Shown here in pieces: positions 10,348-20,747 of a stretch of 64,000 bases of DNA (position 1 is the stretch's first letter; every line of letters starts with the position of its first letter). This DNA comes from Alopecurus myosuroides (Eukaryota > Streptophyta > Magnoliopsida > Poales > Poaceae). The notes under the pieces are model-generated. The model did no database searches. It saw only the letters and a program-made list of their open reading frames with translations, and was not told the origin of the DNA. The position numbers were made by a program, and so were the translations under genes. The stretch lies in NCBI GenBank assembly GCA_028641055.1, contig CM054058.1:500605919-500669918 (forward strand), given 5' to 3'.

Positions 10348-11463
10348 ATGGATAGCCATAACTTTGGAGAAATATTTAGGAGCGATGCTCCTAGAAGAAC
10401 AAGGCCCTCACGTTCATCCACCTTAGTGAGGCCATCTTATAACAAAGAACTTATTGCACCGAACATCGACGATGCGGGAGGTGATGAAATTGCTAAGCCT
10501 TCTAGGTTCCCATGTGTTACATTTTTAAGAAGTGCATGTCTATTGGATGTCTTCTTGATGCTTGTTGAAAGAGTTGGCTTAACCAGCTACATGGAGGATG
10601 AAAGTCTTCAGTATACTACTCTCACGAATTTTTTTGTTAAGAGCTTTAAATTTCAAAACAAACAATTTGGTCCCACTTTTGCTTTTAAGTTATATGGTAG
10701 TGCTTTTTCTTTGCCCTTGGAGACTTTTTGTAACATTATAGGTATCAACGCTTCCGGGACAGCGTTCAAGATTCAGGAGGGACCCGTTGATCTCATGGAG
10801 CTCTATCGAGAAATCACCAATGATGATGGACGCTCACCCCAGTGTGGGAAGATAAGAAACATCCAACTTCATGCCCTTAGATATTTCACTTATTATCTTT
10901 CTACTTGCATCCTTGGTAGGGAGAACACTAGCAACATTTCTAGCTATCGGCTTGTTTTTATTGATGCTGCACTTAACCGTAGCAAGAAGTATAACCTTAG
11001 TTCTCTCATTGCTTGCCGCTTTGCTGCTAAGGGGCCCATTTATGGGGGCATTATTGCTACACGTGTAGAAACTGCTCTCGATTTTTCTATTTCTCCTGAT
11101 GATGAATTAATTTCTCCTTATAGACTCAACCTTGTTACCATGAAGGCTCATCAATTTATCACTGCTAACTCTACTGCTGATCATTTAGTATATAGAGTTT
11201 TGTTTCTTGACGGAGATGAGCGGCAAGTTGTTTTGCCGTAGCCTGTTTTGTTCAAAGTTGACAGGGCACCCTGGTCGTGCTCCAAGGGGGAGATAGAGGA
11301 GCATCTGATCTTGACGGAGTTCCACAGGCAGCAGGTGAGGCAAGACGCGCCTTCCGAGGACTACACCATGCAGTACGTCGGCGCGTCCTCGAGCACATAT
11401 CAGGAGGAGGGCTCCTCCTCAGCATACTACGGGTGCGCTACCTCATGGTCCCCTTGGGGATGA
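10348..11463 (+). pseudogene. Athila-1 downstream ORF (env position) with one in-frame UAG
   Basis: Opens MDSHNFGEIF, runs 297 codons to a TAG at 11239-11241, then continues in the same frame for 74 codons to 11463. The first part is alpha-rich with FFVKSFKFQNKQFG, LPLETFCNIIGIN and a conserved-looking GPIYGGIIAT. It belongs to the poorly characterised ORF that sits in the env position of grass Athila elements. No signal peptide or membrane anchor is obvious, so an envelope role is not supported. The TAG replaces a codon in an otherwise continuous frame, so I treat it as a disabling change. Confidence 0.7.
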
Positions 11464-11485
11464 TCTCCACTTAGGCCAAAATCCT

Positions 11486-11501
11486 AAGCTTGGGGGGAGT
11501 T
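11486..11501 (+). other. Internal polypurine-tract copy in Athila-1
   Basis: AAGCTTGGGGGGAGTT, identical over 16 bases to the PPT beside the 3' LTR at 13433-13448. It lies just after the downstream ORF, 1947 bases before the LTR copy. Confidence 0.75.
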
Positions 11502-13432
11502 ATACCGACATCACACTCATCTTTATATAATTTTCAGTTGGTTCTCTGTATATCCATGTTTTCGTTTCTTTTGTCTGTTTTCATTCGCTTCTTTCGTTTC
11601 TTTTGTTTTTATCGTTTTGTTCTTGCTTTCCAAAACGCAAAAAGACCAAAAATATTTCTGTTGTTTCTCTTTGTTTTCTCCTTTAGTTTCTTTTGTTGGT
11701 TTGCTTTCCCTTCTTGTTTCGGTTTAGTATTCGAAAATCCAAAAATATTTTGCTTGTTTGGTTGTTTCTTTTTGTTCCTGTTTTAATTCAAAAACCCAAA
11801 AATATTTGTTGTTCTTCTTTGGTTTTGTAAAGTTTGTTGCAGAGTTCACCGGACTTCTGCGTCTCCTTGGAGCTTGATTATCGTTCGATATTATTCGATC
11901 CACACAAGTGAAGGGCAGTAATGACGATTTACGACAATCCAAGTTGTGGTGAGAGGCTGGTATGAACTCTATTTGTTTATTTTTGTACATATACTTATCC
12001 ATGTGAACATGCTTAGTTCGTTCATCTAAGGTGTATGTTATTTAATTGATTCTTAGTAGTTCGTGCTCTCACGTGTTTAGTTCCAACTTATTAATATAAG
12101 ATAGCATGTTGTATGAATGTTTGCTTGCATTGTTTTATTCATAGAAGGGTATGACATTGTGGTATCTCCCTCTGATTGTTTCGCTTGAATCGACTTGGCA
12201 CATGCTCACGCATTCTATGACTGAAAACAAAAAGTCAATTAAGCCTTGATGATTTATTTTGTCTCAGAGTATTTGTATCATTTTTATGCCCCTGTTAATT
12301 TTGTTTTGTCGCAAGCATGATTATGACAGTTGTTGCTCTCTTGGTTGTCACTCCCCGTCTATTGCTAGCCTTCACATGTACTGAGTATGAGCTCTACTCG
12401 TGCATCCAATTCCCAAAACCCAAAGTTTTCCAAATGTGTCCACCATACCTACATATATATGTGGTATTTAACCGTCACTCCAAGTAAATTTATCGTGTGC
12501 TACCTTTAAAACATTTAAAAAAGAATTCCTGTTTTTTGCCCCTATTTTAGCTCATCAGGACGTAAATAGAGAATCTTTATCTCACTTGTTGATTGGATTT
12601 CACACCCTCGACTAGTGGCTTCATCCTCTTATCCAAATGATATAAGAGCCAGCAGCGGGATGCACAGACCCAAATTAATATAACAAATTCTCTTCACTAT
12701 TTTTGCCCCTGATTTATCAGTCAAAGCATAATTGTGTAAACAAAAGAGAAAGGGGGATGACCTTCTACCCAGATGTGTCCTTCTATGGGAGCCTCTCTTG
12801 TGAAGTCTAGTTGGCTTGTGATGTAATGTATTGTATGTTTACCATTCCTTGACATAAGCATACACCTCTCTTAAAAATGTTTTCAATATCTCTGTTTAAT
12901 AAAGTAAAAAGCTCTAGCACATGAGTTAATCACTGCTTCCCTCTTCGAAGGGCCTTTCTTTTATTTTTATGTTTAGTCTTCACCTTCTCACTTTACGCAC
13001 CTTCTTGAGAGCATGGCTGTCATTCTTAGTGTAATGTGCTTGTCCCAAAACACGGTTGATTGTGGTATAACTTTGATGCTTGTATCTTTGATATCTTTAT
13101 TTCTAGTCTTAATTTGAACTTCAGAGGTGCCCTAGCATTTATTTTTTGCTCCATTATTAAGGGCCAGCAAGTACACTTTAACATACCCTATTATGAGCAT
13201 TGCAATCCTGCAGATTGATATACTTCATGCTATTTATTATTAGTTTGTTGGCATCTCTTCATGGTTTGCATAACTGCTAGGTGACTTTTATCTTGCATAC
13301 ATCTTATTATGAATTGCCTCAGCCACTTGATCATATAGTGAGTATATTTACATAATATGAAACAAATGTGTTCGTAAAAATCTTTTATCGCACTCAGTTG
13401 TGACCGAATTGCTTGAGGACAAGCAATAAGCT
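11502..13432 (+). other. Athila-1 3' noncoding region between the two PPT copies
   Basis: About 1.93 kb of AT-rich sequence with no gene. It is homologous, in the opposite orientation, to 18681-20570 of Athila-2; for example, 12840-12900 matches the reverse complement of 19240-19300. It is therefore a family-wide 3' region, not random filler. Confidence 0.75.
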
Positions 13433-13447
13433 AAGCTTGGGGGGAGT
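13433..13447 (+). other. Athila-1 3' polypurine tract
   Basis: AAGCTTGGGGGGAGT immediately before the LTR start TGATAG; primes plus-strand DNA synthesis in LTR elements. Confidence 0.85.
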
Positions 13448-14841
13448 TGATAGTCCAAAACGTATCTACTTTTCCGAACACTTTTCTTATTTTTTTTCTC
13501 TAAACTTGTGAGTTTTGGATACAACTAACACGGACTAACGATGTTTTCAGCAGAATTACCTTGGTGTCTCATTTTTGTGCGGCAAAATCAACTTTCGAGA
13601 AAATGCCTAGAAAAGATTCCGAAGACCTTAAAACACCCGGAGACCCCGGGAGCCAGAAGGAGTCCCGGAGAGGGGCCAGGAGGGGGCCACACCACCCCTG
13701 GGCGCGCCCCCCTTGGCCGGGCCGCCTGGTGGTGTGGGGCCCCCAGGCACCCCCTCGGGCTCCCCTTTCGACTACATATCCCCGTAGACCTAAAACGCGA
13801 GGGGGTTTGTCATATTCCACGGAAACACAATTTAGCGCCGCCTCCACCTCGAAACTCGATTCGGGGATCAGAAGTTCCTGTTATAGTGCCCTGCCGGAAC
13901 GGGAATTCAGAGGAGATCATCGCCATCGACACCGCCACCTCTTCTCCATCAACCATCCATGATTCCCCCGTCCATGTGTGAGTAAACACCGTTGTAGGCT
14001 GAGAGGGATGGAAGGAATTGGATGAGATCGATCATGTAATAATGCCAGATTGTTAGGGCATAGTGCCTAGTATCCATTTTTAGTGTTTTCTACCGTTGTT
14101 GCAACTTGTTATGCTTAATGGTTGTCACTAGGGCCCGAGTGCCATGATCTCAGATCTGGACCTGTTATTGTTTCATGAGTATAATTATGTTTCTTGATCA
14201 TATCTGCAAGTTGTTTACACATGTCATTGTCCGGAACCCGAGGCCCCAAAGTAACATAAATTGGGACAGCCGGAGGGGATGGCTGTGATGTGAGGATCAC
14301 GTGTGTTCACGGAGCGTTAATGCTTTGCTCCGGTGCTTTATTAAAAGGAGCACCTTAATTACCAGTAGTTTCCCTAGAGGCCCCGCTGCCACGGGTTGGT
14401 AGGACAAAAGATGTTGTACAAGTTTCTCATTGCGACAACGTACGACTATATTAGAACACATGCATATGGTTTGCCTAGAAGTTGGATGCTTTATTATAAT
14501 TATTTGCAATGCTCATGTTAGATTATTACATGAACTATGTTATCCATGCAACACCCGTTCATCCATCCCCTCTATGCCTACGGTACTCCCATCCTGCTGT
14601 TTTTCGCGATTGCTACTAATGTTACTATTTTATTCCTATCGTTATCCTACTACTGCTGCTGCTATAAATCTATTACCACTGATAAATTATTGCGAGCAAG
14701 TCTACTTTCAGGTGCAGTTGAATTGACAACTCAGTTGTTAAGGCTTATAAATATTCTTTGGCTCTCCTTGTGTCGAATCAATAAATTTGGGTTTTACTTC
14801 CCTCGAAGACTGTTGCGATCCCCTATACTTGTGGGTCATCA
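13448..14841 (+). repeat. Athila-1 3' LTR (1394 bp)
   Basis: Starts TGATAGTCCAAAACG and ends CTTGTGGGTCATCA, with TGAT/ATCA inverted ends shared by the other Athila LTRs here. GC-rich block at 13670-13760. Next five bases, CATCT (14842-14846), would be the right TSD in Copia-A; the left copy is not visible. Confidence 0.88.
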
Positions 14842-15270
14842 CATCTTTAACAACATGGCTAAATGTATCCTCATAATCAATACCATAGCGTTGCCTAAAA
14901 CCTTTATCTACCCAATGAGATTTATAGCCATCAATAGAACCATCAGCATTCATTTTAATCCTATAAACCCATTTGCAATCAATAATAATATTGTTACCAT
15001 GTTGTGGGGGTACTAGATGCCACGTTTCATTTTTTGAAGAGTGGCATACTGATCATCCATTCCATTGCGCCAATCAGGGTGATCAAGTGCTTCTAAAAGG
15101 TTGTTTGGTTCTCCTGTAGTACACACAAAATTATATTGAACACAACCGTCAGTTAAAATTCTTGGATTAGTAATTTCTTTTTGTAATCTGGTGCCTTTTG
15201 AAGGTGGAGTAGCAGGATCTCCAATCACAGAAGATCCGGGCACCTGAGCCCTGTTCTGTCTCGTATCCAC
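14842..15270 (-). pseudogene. pol: Copia-A reverse transcriptase N-terminal fragment
   Basis: Shows ALDHPDWRNGMDDQY followed, in another frame, by KSHWVDKGFRQRYGIDYEDTFS, the start of the Copia RT domain. Cut off at 14842 by Athila-1; the catalytic YVDD part is outside the window. At least one frameshift near 15010. Confidence 0.8.
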
Positions 15271-15921
15271 CTTGGAGGTGGCGGCGAGCGCGCGGCTGCC
15301 GCGTGGCGGGTGGAGGCCCGCCTATTTCTCCCGGAGCGGAGACAACCCGACCGCGCGGTATTGGAGTCGAGGGAGGACGCCATGTGTCAGGGGGTGATTC
15401 GTCCCGCAATGGGACGCGATGCGTGACGTGCTGCACGGCGTGTGCATGTTGGGGTCTGGCTCGGGGCCGTGTGCTCATCCTTGGAGGCAGAATGGCCTCC
15501 GGGATCCTCACCGTGATCAACATATGTATCAGCGCCAGATTCCGGATCGCCCTCGGATCCTAGGCTGTCTTCCTTGTCGTTCTTTTGACATGAAATCAGG
15601 CCCGTTTTCTTCACTGTTTTGACTCGTATTTTTACCAAAATGCTCCAGGTTTTCTCCAGCAATATTAACAAGACTAATAACAACTGTTTGTGAGGTATCA
15701 GTAGTCAATGGTTCAGCATCATTCTCACCCCCGTTGTGTGGAAACAAATGGTTAGGAAAGAGAAGATTTTCTTTTCTAAGAAGGGCTCCAACATTTGGGT
15801 GCAAAGAGGTAAAGGAAAAAATTTCTTCATCAAAGAGAACGCCTCTGGAAATATATATTTGGCTAGAGGAAATGTCTTGGCACTTGACACCTATATTCCG
15901 TGGGTTGTATCCAAGGAAAGC
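15271..15921 (-). other. Copia-A integrase-RT linker, degenerate
   Basis: No sustained open frame. Sits between the recognisable integrase and RT pieces, so it is most likely the variable linker of the polyprotein, with many mutations. Confidence 0.5.
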
Positions 15922-16490
15922 TCATTGTTTGGATCGAAAGGATAATTTTTTGTTGTTGTAGGGACGCAAATTTGGCCAACAAGCACAACCAAATACACGA
16001 AGGGAATTGTAGTATGGTATAATTCCTAGTATCTTTTCCATAAGAAAAGTGTTGTTAATAACTTTGCTTGGCAGGAGATTAATTAAATAGGTGGCAGTGA
16101 GGAATGCCTCATCCCAAAATTTCAGATGCATAGATGCATGAGCCAATAGAGCAAAGTCGATCTCTACTATATGGCGATGTTTTCTTTCTGATGACCCATT
16201 TTGTTGTTGTGCATGTGGACAAGAGACATGATAGGATATGCAAGTGTTTGAAAGAAGGGGTTTAATTTATCATACTCTCCTCCCCAATATGTTTGCATTG
16301 TCACAATTTTCCTTTCAAATTTTTGTTCAACAAGATTCATGAAGTTGTTCAAGACATCAGATTTCTTTTTGAGCAAATATATCCATATAAATTTGCTGAA
16401 GTCATAAATAAATCTACCATAATAATTGTGGCACCCTACAGAGGTAGTTGTAGGGCCCTAAACATCAGAGAGAATTTGTTGTAAGGGAAA
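15922..16490 (-). pseudogene. pol: Copia-A integrase core, mutated
   Basis: Contains WGGEYDKLNPFF and, in a later frame, HASMHLKFWDEAFLTATYLIN and RVFGCACWPNLRPYN. The residue before WGGEY, normally the second catalytic Asp of the D-D-E triad, is encoded TAT (Tyr) at about 16290, a single-base change from GAT. The catalytic Glu region is also degraded. Integrase is inactive. Confidence 0.8.
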
Positions 16491-16632
16491 ATTTGATACA
16501 CTTGTAGAAGTGGGGTATGGTAATTGATGACATTTTTCTCTTTGACAGGAATCACAAATGCTCTCAAGACTAGAGTTCTTGGAATATGGAAGACCAAATT
16601 TATTCAGAATATGTTGAACAACTACTTTATTG

Positions 16633-17248
16633 TTATCCTAGGTAACTATGCCACCTTGAAGAGGTGGGTTTTGTGGCGGCACAAACTTTCTTGATCTTGA
16701 ATGATGATGAGATGACAGGATAGAGGCCACCTTCACATGGCCCTCTAAGAAGAGTTCTCCCCGTTTCCCGACCCTTAATCAAAAAATGCCAAGGGTGAAA
16801 CTCAATAAAGACATTATTGTCAACCGCAAATTTATGAACAAAAATTAAGTTCTTTGTTGCACTAGGAACATGAAGGATGTTTTTGAGTTGGATATCATGA
16901 GTAGGGGTTTGAATTGATGAATATCCAATATGACTAATGTGCATACCTTCACCATTAGTGGTGTGAATTTTGTCGTTGCCGTGATACTTCTCACAGACCA
17001 TCAACTTATCCAGGTTGTTGGTGATGATGTATGTTGCCCCGGTGTCTGGATACCAATTAGTATCGACATCGTAGCTATAGGAGACGTTGGCACCCATGTC
17101 ATCTTTGTTACAGTTGTTGCGGCCATTGTCGTTGCTCTTCTCATAGCGCCACCGACACTCATTGGCTAGGTGCCCATGCTTCTTACAGATCTGACATTCA
17201 ACATCCTGGTATGGCGAAGGAGAACGCCCACAAGGACCACATGCACGT
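16633..17248 (-). pseudogene. gag-pol: Copia-A zinc knuckle, protease and pre-integrase region
   Basis: Zinc knuckle CQICKKHGHLANEC near 17150-17190, protease active site WYPDTGATYIITNNLD near 17020-17060, then the pre-integrase part with LRGPCEGGLYP near 16730. Truncated at 17248 by the Athila-2 LTR; the frame that appears to extend to 17397 is a chimera with that LTR. Confidence 0.85.
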
Positions 17249-18665
17249 TGATGTCTACACACGCTTCTATTCTTGTAGACAGTGTTGGGCCTCCAAGTGC
17301 AGAGGTTTGTAGAACAGCAGCAAGTTTCCCTTAAGTGGATCACCCAAGGTTTATCGAACTCAGGGAGGAACAGGTCAAAGATATCCCTCTCAAGCAACCC
17401 TGCAATTACGATACAAGAAGTCTCTTATGTCCCCAACACACCTAATACAATTGTCAGTTGCATAGGTGCACTAGTTCGGCGAAGAGATAGTGAAATACAA
17501 GTAGTATGTATGATTATAAGTGATAATAGCAATCTTAAATAAAAATGGCAGCAAGCAAACATGTAGCAGAACAGATTGTAAATGGTGTTTCAATGCTTAG
17601 AAACAAGGCCTAGGGATTATACTTTCACTAGTGGACACTCCCAACAATAATAACATAATTGAATGCATAAATATCATCTCTTCACTATGCTACTCCGAAC
17701 CACTCTCCGACCGGATAACAAACACCAATCATTGCGTAGGGCTATAAAAGCACTCCTTAGAGTTCACATATCCCCATCTAGGTAACCCCCATCCTATCAC
17801 CATGAGACCTAGATGGTTCCAAACAAACACCACAATTTCATAGGGTCATCCAACACAAAATATAAATATCATGCTAAACCACATGGTGCACACACTGTCA
17901 CCTTTATACCGTGATCAAAGTGTCTACGGTGATCTCATAACAAAACCACTTGAGTAGCATAACAGATGAAGAGTAACATCTACTTATTCAACTAGATTAC
18001 AAAGCTCATGATCATATAAATATCACACCATGGGAGAGAGATATGAAACACTTAGCTACCGGTAGAGCCCTCAACCTCGGGGGAGAACTACTCCCTCCTT
18101 GTCATAGGAGACAACAACAGAGATGAAGATGGCGGTGGAGTCGATGGAGATGGCTCCAAGGGCACTTCCCCGTCCCGTCAGGTACCAGAACAGAGATTTC
18201 TGTCCCCCGAAACTTATCGACAGAGGCGGCGGAGCTATGGAACTTTTCGTGGAACGGGGCCAATATTTTTAGGGTTTATGCCTCGGGGGACTTTATAGGC
18301 GAAAGGGCGATGGCGGTGGGCACTCGAGGGGCCCACAACACCTGCAGGCGCGGCCAGGGGGACCCGCGCCCACCCATGGTGTGGCTCCTCCTCTGACCCC
18401 CTCCGGGTCTCCTTTGGATTCCGTTGACGTATTGGGAATTCTAAGACTTTTTGCTTTTGTTTCGTCGAATTCCGAGAATATTTCCAGAACAACTTTTCTG
18501 AAATAAAAAACAACAGAAAACAAGAACTGGATCTATGGCATCTTGTCAATAGGTTAGTTCATGAAAACATCCGGAAAACGAAGGAAAACAAGTGAAAACA
18601 TAAAGGTATTGGATAGAAAACAAGCAGGGAGCATCAAAAATTATAGATACGTTTGAGACGTATCA
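17249..18665 (-). repeat. Athila-2 3' LTR
   Basis: Plus-strand limits TGATGTCTACACACG to GAGACGTATCA. Minus-strand TATAAAG at 18291-18297 precedes the GC-rich R region. Same length as its partner at 56094-57510, with visibly more differences than the Tat-2 LTR pair. Confidence 0.92.
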
Positions 18666-18681
18666 AGCATCCCCAAGCTTA
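18666..18681 (-). other. Athila-2 3' polypurine tract
   Basis: Minus strand reads GTTAAGCTTGGGGATGCT up to the LTR. Variant of the AAGCTTGGGG core found in Athila-1. Confidence 0.8.
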
Positions 18682-20569
18682 ACTCATGCTCGTCCTCGAG
18701 TTGGTAAGGCATAACAAAATAATATTTTAGGTGACATGCTACCAACATAAACTTGATCATCTAAATTGTAAAAGCATATGCATGCTGAGATTATAGTACT
18801 TTAAACACAAGCATGGTGGATATAATTCTAACAATGAAACTTAGCAATCGCTTTGCATCATGAAAAGTAACACAAATAAAAGATCATGAATAATAATGCA
18901 CTTGAAAGTTATACGTTTGTTTCGAGCATACAGAAAACATATCAAAGTGATATTTCTCTTGTCCTTAAGAGTGGGGCAAAACATAAATGCTAGGATACCT
19001 TCAAAGTTCAAGTGGATGACTAGAACAAATAATTTAAGAGCAAGTAATAATACATCATGAATCAATCTATAATAATCTTTGGGACTGATGCACATTAAAC
19101 TCAGAATGGCAACTACGCCCTTTTAACTGTGCATAAAGTTATAAGATGGAGACTCAACATAAAACTAAAATAAAGGCCCTTCACAGAGGGAAGCAGGGAT
19201 TAACTCATGTGCTACAACTTTTTTTTTTATAAAACAGAGCTATTGAAAATATTTTTTAGAGAGGTGTATGCTTATGTCAACGAATGGTAAACAGAAAATA
19301 CAGTACGTCACAAGCCAACTAGACTTCACAAGAGCGGCTCCCATTGAAGACGCAACTGTTATAGAAGGTCATCCCTCTTTCTCTTTTGTTTACACAATTA
19401 TGCTTTGACTGATAAATCAGGGGGGGAAATAGTGAAGAGAATTTAATAGTAACCAATTTTGGGACTGGGCACCCTGTTGCCAGCTCTTCTATCAATTTGG
19501 ATAAGAGGATGTGCCACTAGTCCAAGTGTGTAAAATCCAATCAACAAGTGAGATAAAGATTCTCTATTTACGTCCTCGTGAGCTAAAACAGGGGCACAAA
19601 ACAAGAATAATTTCGAAAGTTTTTAAAGGTAGCACATGAGAAATTTACTTGGAGTGGCCGTTAAATACCACATGTAGGTAGGTATGGTGGACACATTTGG
19701 AAAACTTTGGTTTTTTGGGAGTTGGATGCACGAGTAGAGCATATACTCAGTACAAGTGGAGGCTAGCAAAAGACTGGGAGCGACAAATTAAGAGAGCAAT
19801 AATGGCCATAATCATGCATAGTGACAAAAACATTATTAATCAAAGCATAAATGGTATTAGAAGTCAAAAACAAAATGATCATAGAGGCTATAAGTGACTG
19901 GTTTGTAGTCATAAACATGGTGTAAGCATGCGCCAAGTCAACCAAATAAAGCATTCGAAAGAGAACACCATAAATTTATGCTTCAATGTGATAAAAACAA
20001 CTCATGATTCTTTCAGTGGCACATTAAGCACTCTCAGCTATTTGAGACAAGTCATGATACAATAATAACTACTAATCATAGATTTAAAATAACATCTAAC
20101 ATGACATGGAAAAGTCTAGCCACAATCTATACGAGCTTCTATTTGCACCGTTATAAGCATGTAATATTTTACTCTTCTCCAACACCAATTAACTTTTTTG
20201 AAACAACTCTCATAGATAATATTCATCAAACACCAGAGAGCTAATCATATATAACTGAAACAAACTAACAAGCTCTGAACAAAATACGAGTGGAAAACAA
20301 GGGCTAAACGCGGTACTAGCAGAAGGCGAACACTCACAAAACAATAAGAATGAAAACTAGAGTGTTCTAAGCAATGAAAACGAAGTGTGTCTCTCTCCCA
20401 CACAAGAATGATAGGTTCCAACTAAGTTTATTGCAGAAAGGAAAATAAAAGAAAACAAAATAAAAACAGACAGACGCTCCAAGTAAAGTGCATATGATGT
20501 GACCGAATAAAAATATAGTTTCACTAGAGGTGACGTGATAAGTTACTGATGAAGAAGGGGATGCCTTGG
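18682..20569 (-). other. Athila-2 3' noncoding region
   Basis: About 1.9 kb without genes, homologous in reverse orientation to 11502-13432 of Athila-1. Short open frames here are not conserved between the two copies. Confidence 0.75.
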
Positions 20570-20643
20570 GCATCCCCAAGCTTAGACGCTTGAGTCTTCT
20601 TGGAATTTGCTGGGATGAACCACAGGGGCATCCCCAAGCTTAG
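20557..20643 (-). other. Two internal PPT-like copies and a perfect hairpin in Athila-2
   Basis: GCATCCCCAAGCTTA occurs at 20570-20584 and again at 20629-20643, each the reverse complement of a TAAGCTTGGGGATGC purine tract like the one at the LTR. The first copy overlaps a perfect inverted repeat, GGGGATGCC (20557-20565) with GGCATCCCC (20569-20577) and a three-base loop. Confidence 0.65.
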
Positions 20644-20747
20644 GCTTTTCACTCTTCTTGATCACATTATACCACCCTCTTCTCTTGACCCTTGAAAACT
20701 TCCTTCACACCCAAACTCAATGTAATTCGTATTAGAGGGTTAGTGCA

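Larger units (their letters stand above)
6925..14841 (+). mobile_element. Athila-1: Athila-type Gypsy element lacking RT and integrase
   Basis: Plus-strand order: short leader (about 6925-7071), gap, gag with frameshifts, aspartic protease, noncoding spacer, downstream ORF, first PPT copy, 1.9 kb noncoding, second PPT copy, 3' LTR. There is no RT, RNase H or integrase between protease and the downstream ORF, so the copy would need another element's pol. The general make-up resembles Triticeae Athila families such as Sabrina or WHAM (family guess only). The 5' LTR is not in the window, either left of Tat-1 or lost at the gap. The base after the 3' LTR (14842) returns to Copia-A. Confidence 0.8.
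14842..17248 (-). mobile_element. Copia-A, decayed Copia element (central part)
   Basis: Minus-strand Ty1/Copia coding remnants lie between the Athila-1 3' LTR and the Athila-2 left LTR: RT start (14842-15270), integrase (15922-16490), protease and zinc knuckle (16633-17248). It continues after Athila-2 at 57511-58208. Many stops and frame changes; its own LTRs are not seen. Confidence 0.85.

Noticed and set aside
13541..13981. Open frames in the Athila-1 3' LTR
   Set aside because: Produced by the GC-rich R region; equivalents are not kept in the other Athila LTRs.
16633..17397. A single 254-codon minus-strand frame with zinc knuckle and protease
   Set aside because: Its first 50 codons or so come from the Athila-2 LTR that begins at 17249; only 16633-17248 is Copia-A.
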